Positions 34,038 through 43,700 of a stretch of 64,000 nt of DNA are shown piece after piece. The notes under the pieces are model-generated. The model saw nothing but the letters and a program-made list of their open reading frames with translations, was not told where the DNA came from and searched no databases. The DNA comes from Balanoglossus misakiensis (Eukaryota > Hemichordata), in NCBI GenBank assembly GCA_040954595.2, contig CM082580.2:248001-312000 (forward strand), read 5' to 3'. How positions within the stretch are numbered: the stretch's first letter is position 1; the number at the start of each line of letters is the position of its first letter. Both the position numbers and the translations under genes were made by a program.

Positions 34038-34243
34038 CTGTAAAATGGGAAATGTTCGCAAACAATAAATTTTCGCGATCTACGTGAGAGCCATCAAAAC
34101 ATGAAAATAAAAAGTTGCGTAAAAATGTTTTTCGGGGATAATGATGCAGTGAAATACAAGAACGTGAAAAGTTATTGTTGCATAACACTTGCCTCTTTTG
34201 ATAACGCGAAAATTTCATGTTGCAAAAGTATCCCGTTTTACAG
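34038..34243. mobile_element. M1 MITE copy, TA-flanked
   Basis: CTGTAAAATGGGAAATG and the complement TCCCGTTTTACAG, with TA outside both ends. About 45 bp from the preceding copy. Confidence 0.8.
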
Positions 34244-34410
34244 TATATATGTGATTAATTAAATTTCCAAATTGTGTTCCAAAGTTGTATAGTTTGAAGT
34301 AATGTCTGCCAAAATTGTCAAACTAAAATCACTGCAAAATAATATGACAAATTTTTTAATATGACAAATATTTTTAACATGGCTGACTCATGATCATATC
34401 TGATACTCAC

Positions 34411-34595
34411 AATGATGTAATCAACATCTGTGTTCCTCTCTAATCCAAAGTTCTCATCAAAGATAAGAGTTAATGGTCTTCCAGTTGGTTCCTTGATTAA
34501 CCAGCTACACATAACATCATCAGGGTAAGTGCTAACATCATACCCTGGTGACTGAATCGTGCCAAAACTACGCAGAATTTCAATTCCCTGGCAAC
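34411..34595 (-). CDS. Mosaic gene exon 9: CUB domain 3, first half
   Basis: Acceptor TTCTTTAAAG, donor GTGAGTAT, 185 nt, phase 1-0. Reads G-CQGIEILRSFGTIQSPG, YDVSTYPDDVMCSWLI, then RPLTLIFDENFGLE. Carries the CUB hallmarks G-x-SPG-Y, C-x-W and an F-D-x-F-x-LE-like strand, and joins exon 10 in phase. Confidence 0.92.
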
Positions 34596-34830
34596 CTTTA
34601 AAGAAACAAGTGACCTATCGGTCAAAAGAGCTCTGCTGACTTTAACAGTGAAACCTATAGCTGGGCAATGATATGAATACCCTAGGTTTTAATCATAACA
34701 ATTGTATTCTATTAAACAAAACCAAACATAGACATCACAAGTATTTAATATCCACATTCAGCCTGATTCATTGTGCTAAAGAAAGAAAGAATTTATTCCT
34801 AAAGAACAACATCAAAAGGAAGTACCAAGG

Positions 34831-35345
34831 TACTAATTTGCATATTCATGACCCGATCAAAATTCCAATAAAACAAAATCAGGTAGGGGCACCATAACAC
34901 ACATTCTACCAAATTTCAGCTCCATCGTACATGTAGTTAGGGAGAAGAAGATTTTTTACCAAAAATTATATTTTTAGATCTAATTTGCATATTCATGACC
35001 CGATCATATCCAAATTTATGAAATCAGGTAGGGGCACCATAACACACATTCCTGCCAAATTTCAGCTCCATCGTACATGTAGTTAGGGAGAAGAAAATGT
35101 TTGACCAACATTCTATTTTTAGATCTAATTTGCATATTTATGACCCCATCAAATCCAAATTTACAAAATCAGGTAGGGGCACCATAACACACATTCCTAC
35201 CAAATTATAGCTAAATATGCAATGTCGTTTTAACGAAGAAGATTGAAATACCGAAAGTTGACGGACGACGGACAACGGACGCCGGACGACAGACGGACAC
35301 TTATCAACCTACTGCTACAGCTTGGCTGACACAAGTGACAGCCAA
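34831..35345 (+). repeat. ~146-bp tandem repeat (3 copies) with an ACGGACG tail
   Basis: AATTTGCATATTCATGACCC occurs at 34,835, 34,982 and 35,127, each followed by AATCAGGTAGGGGCACCATA and ATTTCAGCTCCATCGTAC. It ends in GACGGACGACGGACAACGG and TGGCTGACACAAGTGACAGC. A composite dispersed repeat, non-coding. Confidence 0.8.
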
Positions 35346-35394
35346 GCTAAAAATACCAAACAAGGAATAATGAATTCAATCCACAGGTTTGGTG

Positions 35395-35640
35395 TAATCC
35401 TGGCTGCCTTTTATTTTGTGCTAGGGGATCAAATCACATAATAATTGCCTTCTGGATAAAAAGTCGTACGCGACAGAAGAAATGACTGTTAACTGTATAT
35501 GACTTCCTTAGGTCAAACCTTTCTGTCGTTATACATGTAGTTATCAAATTAAACTCATTTAACTTTTTTCACATTTTGTTATTTTTTCTGTTAAAAAGTT
35601 TCATAATGACCCAGTATCAGATTAGCTTATATTATAAACT
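35395..35640 (+). repeat. R3 repeat copy
   Basis: GGGGATCAAATCACATAAT, TTTCACATTTTGTTATTTTT and CAGATTAGCTTATATTATAA align with 3,955-4,163. Confidence 0.6.
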
Positions 35641-35726
35641 TCCAGAAAGAATGGCAAAAGAAGATAGATCTGTGATCCTTACAATTCTTACTGGGTTGAA
35701 ATTCTTTGGGAATGATTTTAAGTGAT

Positions 35727-36083
35727 TTAAAGGGACAAAGTTTCTCTCACTCGCTGCCCTTTTTCCATTAACTATGTTTGATACAAGACACTGTTTATGT
35801 TATTCTACATGTGGATATATAGTGAATCAACATTCAACCACGCACAACTTCCATCCCGTTTGTAGGATATGAGAGTAAAAATATTGCCAAAATGAATAAA
35901 CGGTAGAGACCAATTATTCATTTTGGCGAGTTTTTTCACTCTTGTGTCTACAAGTGGGATGGAAGTTGTTTGTGGTCAAACGTTGTTTTAATATATATCC
36001 ACATGTAGAATAACATAAACGCTGTATTGTATCATCATAATTCCTGGAAAAAGGGTAGCGAGAGAGAGTGTTTGTCCCTTTAA
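35727..36083. mobile_element. TTAA-flanked MITE family T1, full copy (357 bp)
   Basis: Opens TTAAAGGGACAAAG and closes with the complement GTTTGTCCCTTTAA. Long inner arms include CATGTGGATATATAGTG, ACAACTTCCATCCCG and AAAATGAATAAACGG with their complements. Related copies lie at 36,478, 48,354 and 49,441. The TTAA target suggests a piggyBac- or Kolobok-related transposase in trans (inference). Confidence 0.8.
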
Positions 36084-36164
36084 AACATTGTTCTCTTGCA
36101 TCATGAATCCTTGATTGCCTCTTCATTCAAACAACGTCTTGATCAATTTGAATGCGTTACCTAC

Positions 36165-36347
36165 CTGCCCAGTAATGTACATGAAAACCTCTCATTGTAA
36201 CTGCATCATCACTCTTAATGTCAACTCTCATCATACTTTTGGAAGATATGATGACATTGGGTAACTCCATCCCAGAAAATAAAGCAAGTCTGAGGGCAGG
36301 ATTCAGTTCAGCGCCATCGTATACAGACACTTGATCAGCCCCATCTT
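36165..36347 (-). CDS. Mosaic gene exon 8: CUB domain 2, second half
   Basis: Donor GTAGGTAA, 183 nt, phase 1-1. The acceptor is a tandem CAGAAG (NAGNAG type), so the exon may start at 36,347 or 36,344. Reads E-DGADQVSVYDGAE, then LALFSGMELPNVIISSKS and MRGFHVHYWAG. The D-x-V-x-V-Y-D-G, SG and GF-x-x-x-Y positions are CUB hallmarks. No cysteine. Confidence 0.9.
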
Positions 36348-36477
36348 CTGTTGCAAAGGAGATAAACGGAAAAGATATAAAAAATAGCATCAAAGACACT
36401 TTGCTCCCATTTGATATGTACATTTAAATGTGACATACCGTACAATCATAGTGATCACAATTTCCTACACAAAACCA

Positions 36478-36762
36478 TTAAGGGGCAAAGTCTCTCTCTC
36501 TCTCGCTGCTCCTTTTCCATTAATTATCGTTTGATTATCGTTTATGTTATTCTAGATGTGGATATATAGTGAATCAACATTCCATCCCGCTTCATTTTGG
36601 GCGAGATTTTTACTCTCATATCCTAAAAATGGGATGGAAGGTGTGTGTGGTCGAATGTTGATTCACTATATATCCTCATGTAGAATAACATAAACGGTGT
36701 CTTGTATCAAACATAATTAATGGGAAAAGGGCAGCGAGAGAGAGAGACTTCGTCCCTATAAG
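36478..36762. mobile_element. T1 MITE copy
   Basis: TTAAGGGGCAAAGTCTCTC at the left and GACTTCGTCCCTATAAGG at the right. Inner arms shared with the 35.7-kb copy. The right TTAA is mutated. Confidence 0.75.
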
Positions 36763-37101
36763 GACACCTTTAGCATTGATGAGGTAATATAAGAATACAT
36801 CTGATAAAGAATATTTTCACATCCCAATAAACCAAAATCCAAAACAACTGGAAGAGCCGTTTCTGACATAAGTGGACTTTTGGACCAAAAATGTCTAAAA
36901 CTACCCACCCCCCTCCTCCCCAGTATTGATATTTGTCACATGTTTATGTACACCATAATAACAAATATTGTAGGTCCTTGTAAACCAAATTTTAAGAAAT
37001 CGGAAAAGTGACTACTGAGAATTGACCAGAAATGACAAAAATAAAATGTATTTTTAAAAATATAATTACTAATTTTTGTCATGCTGTAAAACAACTCACA
37101 C
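36763..37101. other. Intron spacer, no exon seen
   Basis: Nothing recognised. Confidence 0.35.
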
Positions 37102-37278
37102 GATTAATTGCATCTGAATCCACTACCTGTAAAGTGACAACAAATTCTGTTGTGAATGATGCCAGCTGTCAGTTACAATCTTCATTGTTGAGATAATTCT
37201 TGCCTTCAAAATATTCTGTACTGCTGAGATTCTGTTTATATGACTGTGCTATGAAATTCCCACCACACAAAGAATACA
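37102..37278 (-). CDS. Mosaic gene exon 7: CUB domain 2, first half, with in-frame TGA
   Basis: Acceptor TTTCTTTCAG, 177 nt, phase 1-1 if the donor is at GTGTGAGT. Reads V-YSLCGGNFIAQSYKQ, STEYFEGKNYLNNEDCN, stop, then QLASFTTEFVVTLQVVDSD. The stop sits where CUB domains carry the conserved tryptophan (C-x-W), so a single TGG-to-TGA change explains it. Both sides of the stop remain good CUB sequence and the phase fits exons 6 and 8. A recent nonsense mutation, a polymorphism or a base-call error are the options. Confidence 0.75.
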
Positions 37279-37389
37279 CTGAAAGAAAGAAGAAGTCATC
37301 TTAACAGAAACACTTCACAAACAGGACATCAGCAAGATCACAGTCGAGGTAGGGCAAATATTGCCTACATGTGCAATCTATAATGTTAT

Positions 37390-37553
37390 ACCAGGTTCAC
37401 GTAGGGTAAAATTCGAAACGTTTCAGAGACACTATTTGCCTAAGGTAAACACAGAGCATTAATGCTTTTAGTTGCCTTGTGTCCACACATGCAAAGTTTA
37501 TGTGTAGTTCGCGAAAATTTATCGTTTGCGAAAATTTCCAGTTTTACATTATG
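37390..37553. repeat. Dispersed repeat plus M1 fragment
   Basis: ACCAGGTTCACGTAGGG, GAGACACTATTTGCC and CACAGAGCATTAATGC match 58,298-58,390 and the reverse complement of 54,415-54,490. It runs into an M1 remnant (TTCGCGAAAATTTATCG, TTTCCAGTTTTACA). Confidence 0.6.
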
Positions 37554-37571
37554 TATAAAACTTGGTATTAC

Positions 37572-37773
37572 CTGCTTGCCAAGATGCTTCAAAGCCAGTA
37601 GCAGTATGCGAACTATCTGAGAGAAATTTCACCAACATTGCATTACCACTGCTAATAACTTCATCAGGCTGGTCCGGTCCACTGTATGTGGCAAGAACTT
37701 TGGATGGGTCAAACACAGACACCTCGACAATGACAACAGTATCATGATAAAGTTCAGTGTCAAAATGTAGAAA
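37572..37773 (-). CDS. Mosaic gene exon 6: CUB domain 1, second half
   Basis: Acceptor ATTCTTTTCAG, donor GTAATACC, 202 nt, phase 0-1. Reads FLHFDTELYHDTVVIVEV, ATYSGPDQPDEVISSG, LVKFLSDSSHTATGF, then EASWQA. Typical CUB F-D-x-E, SG and GF positions. No cysteine, so only the N-terminal CUB disulfide could form. The phase does not match exon 5 as drawn. Confidence 0.9.
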
Positions 37774-38137
37774 CTGAAAAGAATAAAAAAATGTCACAAC
37801 ACACATCATAAATAGTGAGCTGTCTCAAGCCAATATACATGAAAATAAACACAGTTTCATGACTTAAGCCCCATTAGCTGTAACTTTTTGCATTTTTCAG
37901 TATTTCTATTCTGTGTATCAATTATAGTTTCTTGTTCAGCTACGCAGGGCAGAGTTAAATCCATAGTCTTAACTTCTCAACAAAACCTATGAGGGCACAA
38001 TCGGCATTGTTGTTGTTTGAAAACATTCGTAAATAATAACAACAGTCAGTACACATACACATGACTCGTTGACAAGCAGAGAGCTGGGTGTGATGGGTTA
38101 CTCATGAGGAGAGGAACAAGAAAAAGTGTTTAATTTA

Positions 38138-38330
38138 AATAATAACACATGATAGCGAGGGCAATATCACGATTTGAAGCCTGCATGAGGGATGGTGATC
38201 TCTGACCATAATATTGATGATGCCCGAGCCGCAGGCGAGGGTATCATCAATATTTTGGTCAGAGATCACCAGCCCGAGGGCAGGCTTCAAATCGTGATGT
38301 TGCCCGAGCATAATGTGTTATTAATTTTAT
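38138..38330. mobile_element. Foldback element with ~75-bp arms
   Basis: GCAATATCACGATTTGAAGC and GGTGATCTCTGACC on the left are complemented by GGTCAGAGATCACC and GCTTCAAATCGTGATG on the right. The short loop contains GCCCGAGCCGCAGGCGAGGG. Outer bases AATAACACATGAT / ATAATGTGTTATT extend the arms. Confidence 0.75.
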
Positions 38331-39043
38331 TACGCCGAACATTTGAACGTACATACACTGCAGCATGTAGCATGTAGACTCGCGTCCATATGTCGTACGT
38401 TGCTGAGAATGTAAAATGTCTCGATCTCCCAAGAATTATACGATACCTACTTCGAACTTAGATTATTTTGAAAATACTGCGCTGTTGGTTGCGATTTTGG
38501 TGTATTTACTGCCCGTTTGCAGTAAAATATCATCCAGTAGAACAGGTGTTAAGCCTGTGTGTCGCTTTGAAGCCATATAGATGCGGGAGTTGACTGATCG
38601 TGAAGGAAGCCATTGAACGACAGTTTGGAACGCGCAGAAGTCGTGCCCAGAACACCAAAACAACCAAGCGGGCAATATCAGCGCACGCGACAGGGCTTTA
38701 TCAACTCTAGCCATGTTATATCACTTTTTTTTCTATATCACGTGAGCGCGTCTCAGCCAATCACGAAAACGGTATAATACGTGAGGTGTAATAAACACAA
38801 AACAAAATTACTGATAAACTAGCCTGAAGTTATAGATAATGGCCCTTTAATTCAAAAGTTTACCAAAAATCATGTTTGTTATAAGGAAGAAAAAAATCAA
38901 ATTATTTTTTTTTAGTTGAAATGAATTTAAATCTAATACATGTGTCTGTTTTTTTTTTTAAGTGTTTGTATGTCGAATGGACGGGAAAAGGTGTTTTGTA
39001 TAGGCAGGTTTCCAGATTAGACAGAGTTAGTGGTTTATGCAAG
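38331..39043. other. Intron spacer, no exon seen
   Basis: Nothing assignable. An 83-codon minus-strand frame at 38,463-38,714 has no recognisable features. Confidence 0.35.
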
Positions 39044-39095
39044 TTTTACTGTAAAAAATAACTGGTTTTGGAATTTGACAGTTTACAAGTGAGCA
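39044..39095. repeat. ~45-bp segment shared in inverted orientation with 42,424-42,470
   Basis: GTAAAAAATAACTGGTTTTG and GAATTTGACAGTTTACAAGT are present here, and reverse-complemented at 42.42-42.47 kb with one or two differences. Here the match runs over the donor of exon 5. Confidence 0.7.
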
Positions 39096-39222
39096 CTTAT
39101 TCTGGATGTTGCAGGTCCCTGGATTGTCCAAATACATTCTTGTAGAATGTAATAATTATCATCTGGGTATCCAGTGCTGTGAAAGGTCCCCGATTCACCA
39201 GTTTCCAAACCACCACATGTTC
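39087..39222 (-). CDS. Mosaic gene exon 5: CUB domain 1, first half
   Basis: Acceptor ATGATATTCAG, 136 nt if the GTAAAC donor at 39,086 is used, start phase 1 matching exon 4. Reads G-TCGGLETGESGTFHSTG, YPDDNYYILQECIWTI, then TSRISAH. Has CUB CGG, G-x-F-x-S-x-GYP and C-x-W. The GTAAAC donor gives end phase 2, while exon 6 needs phase 0. An alternative end after ISAH would restore the CUB pattern but lacks a GT. The donor region lies in a repeated segment. Confidence 0.8.
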
Positions 39223-39535
39223 CTGAATATCATTAAAATAAAAAGAAAGAGTATGTTTGTGTGATGAATGGTCATAAAGATTCAGCTCATCAAGTTGACG
39301 AAATTTCATTGATGATAAAATTACTTCACCAACAGTGAGTATCCAATGTACATGTATAAAACAATGTTTGTATTAGTATAAATCAAATGTAAAAATTTTG
39401 AAACGACATTTATCACACCCGAAAATTCCAAGAACCGCATATTATGATTCTCTAAGCTCAAACTATCAGTGTGACAGATGCCAGATTCTTAAAATACTTG
39501 GCCCAGTTTTGTTTCTGATTTATATTTATGACATA

Positions 39536-39726
39536 CTGTAAAACAGGAAATTTTTCATGATATCAAAAGTGGCAACTGTTATGCGATGATTGATTTTCGC
39601 ATTCTCATATTTCACGGCATTGCTATCTTCGAAAAACATTTTGACACAACTTGTTTATTTTCGCGTTTTTTTGGCTCTCGCATAGTTCGCAAAAATGTAT
39701 CGCTCGCGAAAATTTCCTGTTTACAG
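39536..39726. mobile_element. M1 MITE copy, TA-flanked
   Basis: CTGTAAAACAGGAAATTTTT opens and AATTTCCTGTTTACAG closes, TA outside both ends. GGCTCTCGCATAGTTCGC inside. Confidence 0.8.
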
Positions 39727-39884
39727 TACAAAATTCTTTGAGGATCAGAATTTCTGCTGACAGTTCAAAAGTAGTCTTTAGTTGCAAAGGAGATGATCAT
39801 ACAATTAAACCACGATCGTGACGTCACACTATTCAATAGACAAGTCATTCACTGAGAGAACCTCCGTCTCACACAAAACCACAG

Positions 39885-39960
39885 GTTTAAAACCAAGTCC
39901 CGGGTAGTTCTAGAACTACCTCCGGGGGTTCTAGAACTACCGCAGGACTCAGTCTCACCT
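39885..39960. repeat. Small foldback around GGTAGTTCTAGAACTACC
   Basis: Two nested palindromes (GTAGTTCTAGAACTAC and GGTTCTAGAACTACC) with a short CCGGGGG centre. A single arm recurs at 40,969 (GTCTAGAACTACC). Confidence 0.6.
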
Positions 39961-40501
39961 GTCGTAACAAAAATACAAATACACAATGCTTTATTTGCAT
40001 AATTACATTTACTTCTATACCTGTATTCAAAGTACATTTCATTTGAATAGAGTAATTGTTATGTTAATTGAAAGCGAACTGGATATGCGACAGTCTCCGG
40101 ATCATTTCATTCAATGCTTCACATTCACAGTTTTGTCTACTGACGTACAAAGCTAATGTCTTGGTGGCTCTCGAGAGTCTTCATAACATGATAATAAAAG
40201 TATAAAATAGACAAAAATCAATTCACCAGAAACAAACTAACGTTGCAATAAATTAACTACAAATTTCTAGAAAATTATACTAAATCACATTATCCCCAGA
40301 TTTGCTTGTATTACTCTAACCAGATGCTTCACTTCGATTTTGCTTCACTACCGACATGTAACAAGGTTGGCTGTTTTAGGCCTAAAACCCGCGTACCTTG
40401 CAAAATTCTGCTTACTTTTTGTTGCTGTACACCAGACGTGTGTTTGTAATGTCGGACGGATTCACTTCGGTATCAAGTCTTTTCGCAGATGAGTTACTCA
40501 C

Positions 40502-40609
40502 CAATATCGCTACCATACAGACGTGTTGCCGCTGTGGCTCGTAGAGAGTGGTTCGTTCAAAAGCCAGGGAGGCCAATACACAGACGGGCAGTAGTACCAT
40601 GTAGAGCAT
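40502..40609 (-). CDS. Candidate signal-peptide exon in the mosaic-gene intron
   Basis: An ATG opens MLYMVLLPVCVLASLAFE, a plausible signal peptide, and the frame runs to a good donor (TTG followed by GTGAGT) after 36 codons, phase 0. It lies between exons 4 and 5 but its phase does not fit exon 5, so an alternative first exon of the CUB part is not directly supported. It could belong to another gene or be chance. Confidence 0.2.
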
Positions 40610-41164
40610 TGTTACCCGGTTTTTGCTTTACCAACATGTAGCCGCTTGTTTTCGCAGATGATATAGATCGGAACTACATGTATCTTCAGATCGATTTCAT
40701 GGACATTTGAAGGAAAATAAAAAAAAAACGTGACACTTACATGTAGGCCTTCTGCATTTGGCCTAGAAAATTTTCGCGTAAGCTTACCATGTGCACGCAA
40801 AACCCCAATAGCTGTAACGCTTCCCATAATACACTACGTAACACACCTGTAAAGTTTAATTTGATGCAAATTAGTGTTTGAAATTAGCATATCACTCTGA
40901 CACGTAAGCATGAACATTTAGAGTAACACCTGTCAAGCGTGGGCGATCTTGTAAGGCCCAGCAGGGCGGTCTAGAACTACCTGCCCACGACATGATTCAT
41001 TTATAGGAAAAGGGGTGGCCAACCAAATTTCACAGTCAGCAATGAAGAATAAGCCTCTTTTGATAAGCTTTTGTTCGTTCATTTTATTGAATCGTTGAGT
41101 AAAACGACGTCTTTGTGGTACACGAAGCTCCAATGGTGACAATGTCTGTGGGGGGTCGTGGTTT

Positions 41165-41280
41165 AAGTTAGAGAACCACCTCCCCCTCAGTGGTTCTTGG
41201 TTTCCAATCGCCTCGGGCCTGCGGCCCTCGGCAATTCGAAACCAAGAACCACCTCGGGGTCGGTGGTTCTCTATTACATA
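41165..41280. mobile_element. Foldback element, CG-rich loop
   Basis: AGAGAACCACCTCCCCCTC and GGTTCTTGGTTTCCAAT pair with AAACCAAGAACCACC and GGTGGTTCTCT. The loop is CGCCTCGGGCCTGCGGCCCT, itself a palindrome. Confidence 0.7.
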
Positions 41281-41464
41281 AATAGTCTAAAAGAAATTGT
41301 TAAGTAAACATAACCATACAATTAATGAGTGGAATTATCTAGCGACAACTGGCCTCAATTTTGAATTTCAAATATAACACCATTCTGCACCCAAGGAGAC
41401 ATCACATGATCTGATCCCCCTTGTTTAACTTTTAGTGGTGAGCTCTTCCAAGTATATCTTGTAT

Positions 41465-41772
41465 TGCTTAGGGGACTCTAACTCTCTCTCCTTCCCTCCC
41501 TTCCACCCCCTCCCCCTCCCTCTCTAGCTCTCTCCCTCCCCTCTCCCGCCCCTCTCCCTCCCTTCTCCCGCCCCTCTCCCTCCCTCCCACCCCTCTCTAG
41601 CTCTCTCTCCCTCCCTACCCCCCTCTACCCCTCCCTCTCCCTCTAGTTCTCTCTCCCCCTCTCCCTCACTACCACCCTCCCTCCCTCCCTCCCTGTCACT
41701 CTCCAGCTCTCTCTCCCTCCCCTCTCACTCTCCCCTCCCAGCCTCTCCCTCCCGCTCTTTTGCACACACTCT
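41465..41772 (+). repeat. ~300-bp polypyrimidine (CT) tract
   Basis: Almost only C and T on the plus strand (CTCTCTCCTTCCCTCCC, CCCCTCTCCCTCCC and similar), with a few G and A. A tract of this length can form triplex DNA. Lies in the intron after CTLD exon 4. Confidence 0.9.
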
Positions 41773-41871
41773 CTCTTAGTATATATATTGGGAGGTGACT
41801 ACAGCAGTGCGAGAAAAGTAAAGACCTGATGCGAGTAAGGGAAGATTCTAGCTGATTTGAATCAGACTTAC

Positions 41872-42087
41872 CTTCAGCACAAGCTGCTACTTCACACATT
41901 GACAGACTGACATCATCACATCTTGCATGATACAATGGGTAATTATTTTCAAAGAGGTTTAACCTCACACATTGCCCAGTGGAGGCATCAGGTTCTGTGT
42001 CTGCCCATCGACCATCAAAGACACTACCTTTCCTGCCATCTGAATAATCATATTCCACACTGCCATCTCGATTGGGTCCACTAAATC
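41872..42087 (-). CDS. Mosaic gene exon 4: C-type lectin domain, C-terminal part
   Basis: Acceptor ATTTTATAG, donor GTAAGTCT, 216 nt, phase 1-1. Reads G-FSGPNRDGSVEYDY, SVFDGRWADTEPDAS, TGQCVRLNLFENNYPLY, HARCDDVSLSMCEVAAC. Contains the W-x-x-x-EP motif and the last cysteines of the fold. The EPD triplet is close to EPN, but the usual WND before the third cysteine is replaced by YHA, so classic calcium-dependent sugar binding is doubtful. Confidence 0.93.
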
Positions 42088-42139
42088 CTATAAAATGGAA
42101 ATAAAGAAAGAAGATGCATACAGCAGTGTTTCATCCAGG

Positions 42140-42400
42140 ATGGGGGGGGGGGATATGTCCCCCTTTGCTTGAATAGTTGCACTCTTGCAAGGAGGGGAAT
42201 GAGTGACATCGCTGAGTCTGTAAGGGGCACCATTTCCCCCTTGACAAATTTCTAGGGGGGTGCCAACATGCTGACAGTGGGCGAATTCCCTCATCCCTCC
42301 ATCTGGATGAAAAACTGCATACAGAGTCACTTAATAGCAAGATTTTGTGAGGTTATTGAGATGTAAAAAATAGGCTTTTCAATTACCATCTTGAGACAAT
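42140..42400. other. Intron sequence with a G-run
   Basis: Contains a 10-G run at 42,143. The 80- and 69-codon minus frames here overlap each other and show no domain. No exon seen. Confidence 0.4.
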
Positions 42401-42530
42401 TATCATTCAAGTGTTACTATGCAGTGCTTACTTGTAAACTGTCAAATTCCAAAACCAGTTATTTTTTACACTTGATACACCCACAAATTATTTGGGAACA
42501 CTGACAAACACTGTTAAAAGACACACTCAC

Positions 42531-42649
42531 CAATCCAACCATGGTTCGCTGTTTCATTGGAAGTCTCTTCAATCTGGTTTACAATCTCTGCTCCAGCATA
42601 ACGATTTTCAGAATAACCCTCAATTACTGTCAAGTGCCCACCATAAAAT
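42531..42649 (-). CDS. Mosaic gene exon 3: C-type lectin domain, central part
   Basis: Acceptor TTTATTTTCAG, donor GTGAGTGT, 119 nt, phase 2-1. Reads S-FYGGHLTVIEGYSEN, EIVNQIEETSNETANH, then GWIG. GGHLTVI and WIG are the two most conserved CTLD motifs. Completed in phase by exons 2 and 4. Confidence 0.95.
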
Positions 42650-42699
42650 CTGAAAATAAACCAATTTATAACACATCAAACATGTTCCAAACTAATTTC

Positions 42700-43383
42700 G
42701 AAATTCCAGTCCGTGAATAATACATTTCCTCTTTGAAAACATTTAATATTGGTGAATAAGAGGTTCATAAATGTATAACATTAGATTTTTGTTTGTAAAG
42801 TCTATATTTTGTGTTACACCTTTCCAATAAGTGTGTGATTAGTGTAGATTTCGGCAGAATTTCTGGGAAAAAAGAATCTGTGAAAAATTCACCTGAATTT
42901 TGGGGAGAAAAAAATTTGCTGAACGTTTCCTTTGAATAAAAAAGTTCAGCTTATTTCTTTTAGAGAAAACATGACAATTTCCAGGAAATGGCTGTTGTTG
43001 TTTTTTTTTGGTGTGAATAAACTTAAAAGACAAATTCTGATACAGTTGCATCAAGGTGATGGAAGAAAATCCCAGATTAACAGGATATTTGGAGAATTTA
43101 TCCAGAATTTCAAAATTAGTTCGAAATGTGACATTGTGTTATCAATGATCTGTGTTGAGCAGTCGAACGATGAACGGGTAGTTGACAATTCCCACGAGCA
43201 CACCCGTATCTTTCCTCGGTAGTTGCGCCGGGCCGGTCGGCAATGTAACAGAAAAAGTGGTACGATATGCCAGCTGAGCCGTCGCTAGTCTACAATTCCG
43301 AGTCTACAAGGCCGTCTCTAACTAAAAATTATAATAACTATCGAGGAACGTGACAATTATATCAGCGAATGTGGGGCTGGGGG
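42700..43383. other. Intron spacer, no exon seen
   Basis: Nothing recognised. Long A- and T-runs. Confidence 0.35.
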
Positions 43384-43700
43384 TTGCTGCAGTTTGCAGC
43401 CCCTCCATCTCCCCTGGACGATTTTTGTTTTTGCGGGGCTGCAGGTCCCAGCTATTCTAAACCGCACAACGAGCGACCGGGATTTGGGCCCGGAGCGAAT
43501 TTCTACACTCCAGACGTCTCCAGTCCACAATTTTCCACAATTTTTTCGCCAAATCGGTCCCGGAACCCATACAGCGCTTACCTGGCAAAGGATGTCGCGG
43601 TATTTGTCGATTTTGCCTACGTTTTCCCCAGTTATTCAACTTCAATCGGCAAAACCAAAACTCGTTCAGGGGAGATGGAGGGGCTGCAAACTGCAGCAAG
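43384..43700. mobile_element. Foldback element with ~48-bp arms
   Basis: GCTGCAGTTTGCAGCCCC and TCCATCTCCCCTGGACG on the left are complemented by CGTTCAGGGGAGATGGAG and GGGGCTGCAAACTGCAGC on the right. The ~220-bp centre produces short overlapping frames but no recognisable protein. Confidence 0.8.

Noticed and set aside
40502-40609. Alternative first exon of the mosaic gene
   Set aside because: The signal-peptide-like start and donor are attractive, but the phase does not match exon 5. Listed only at low confidence.
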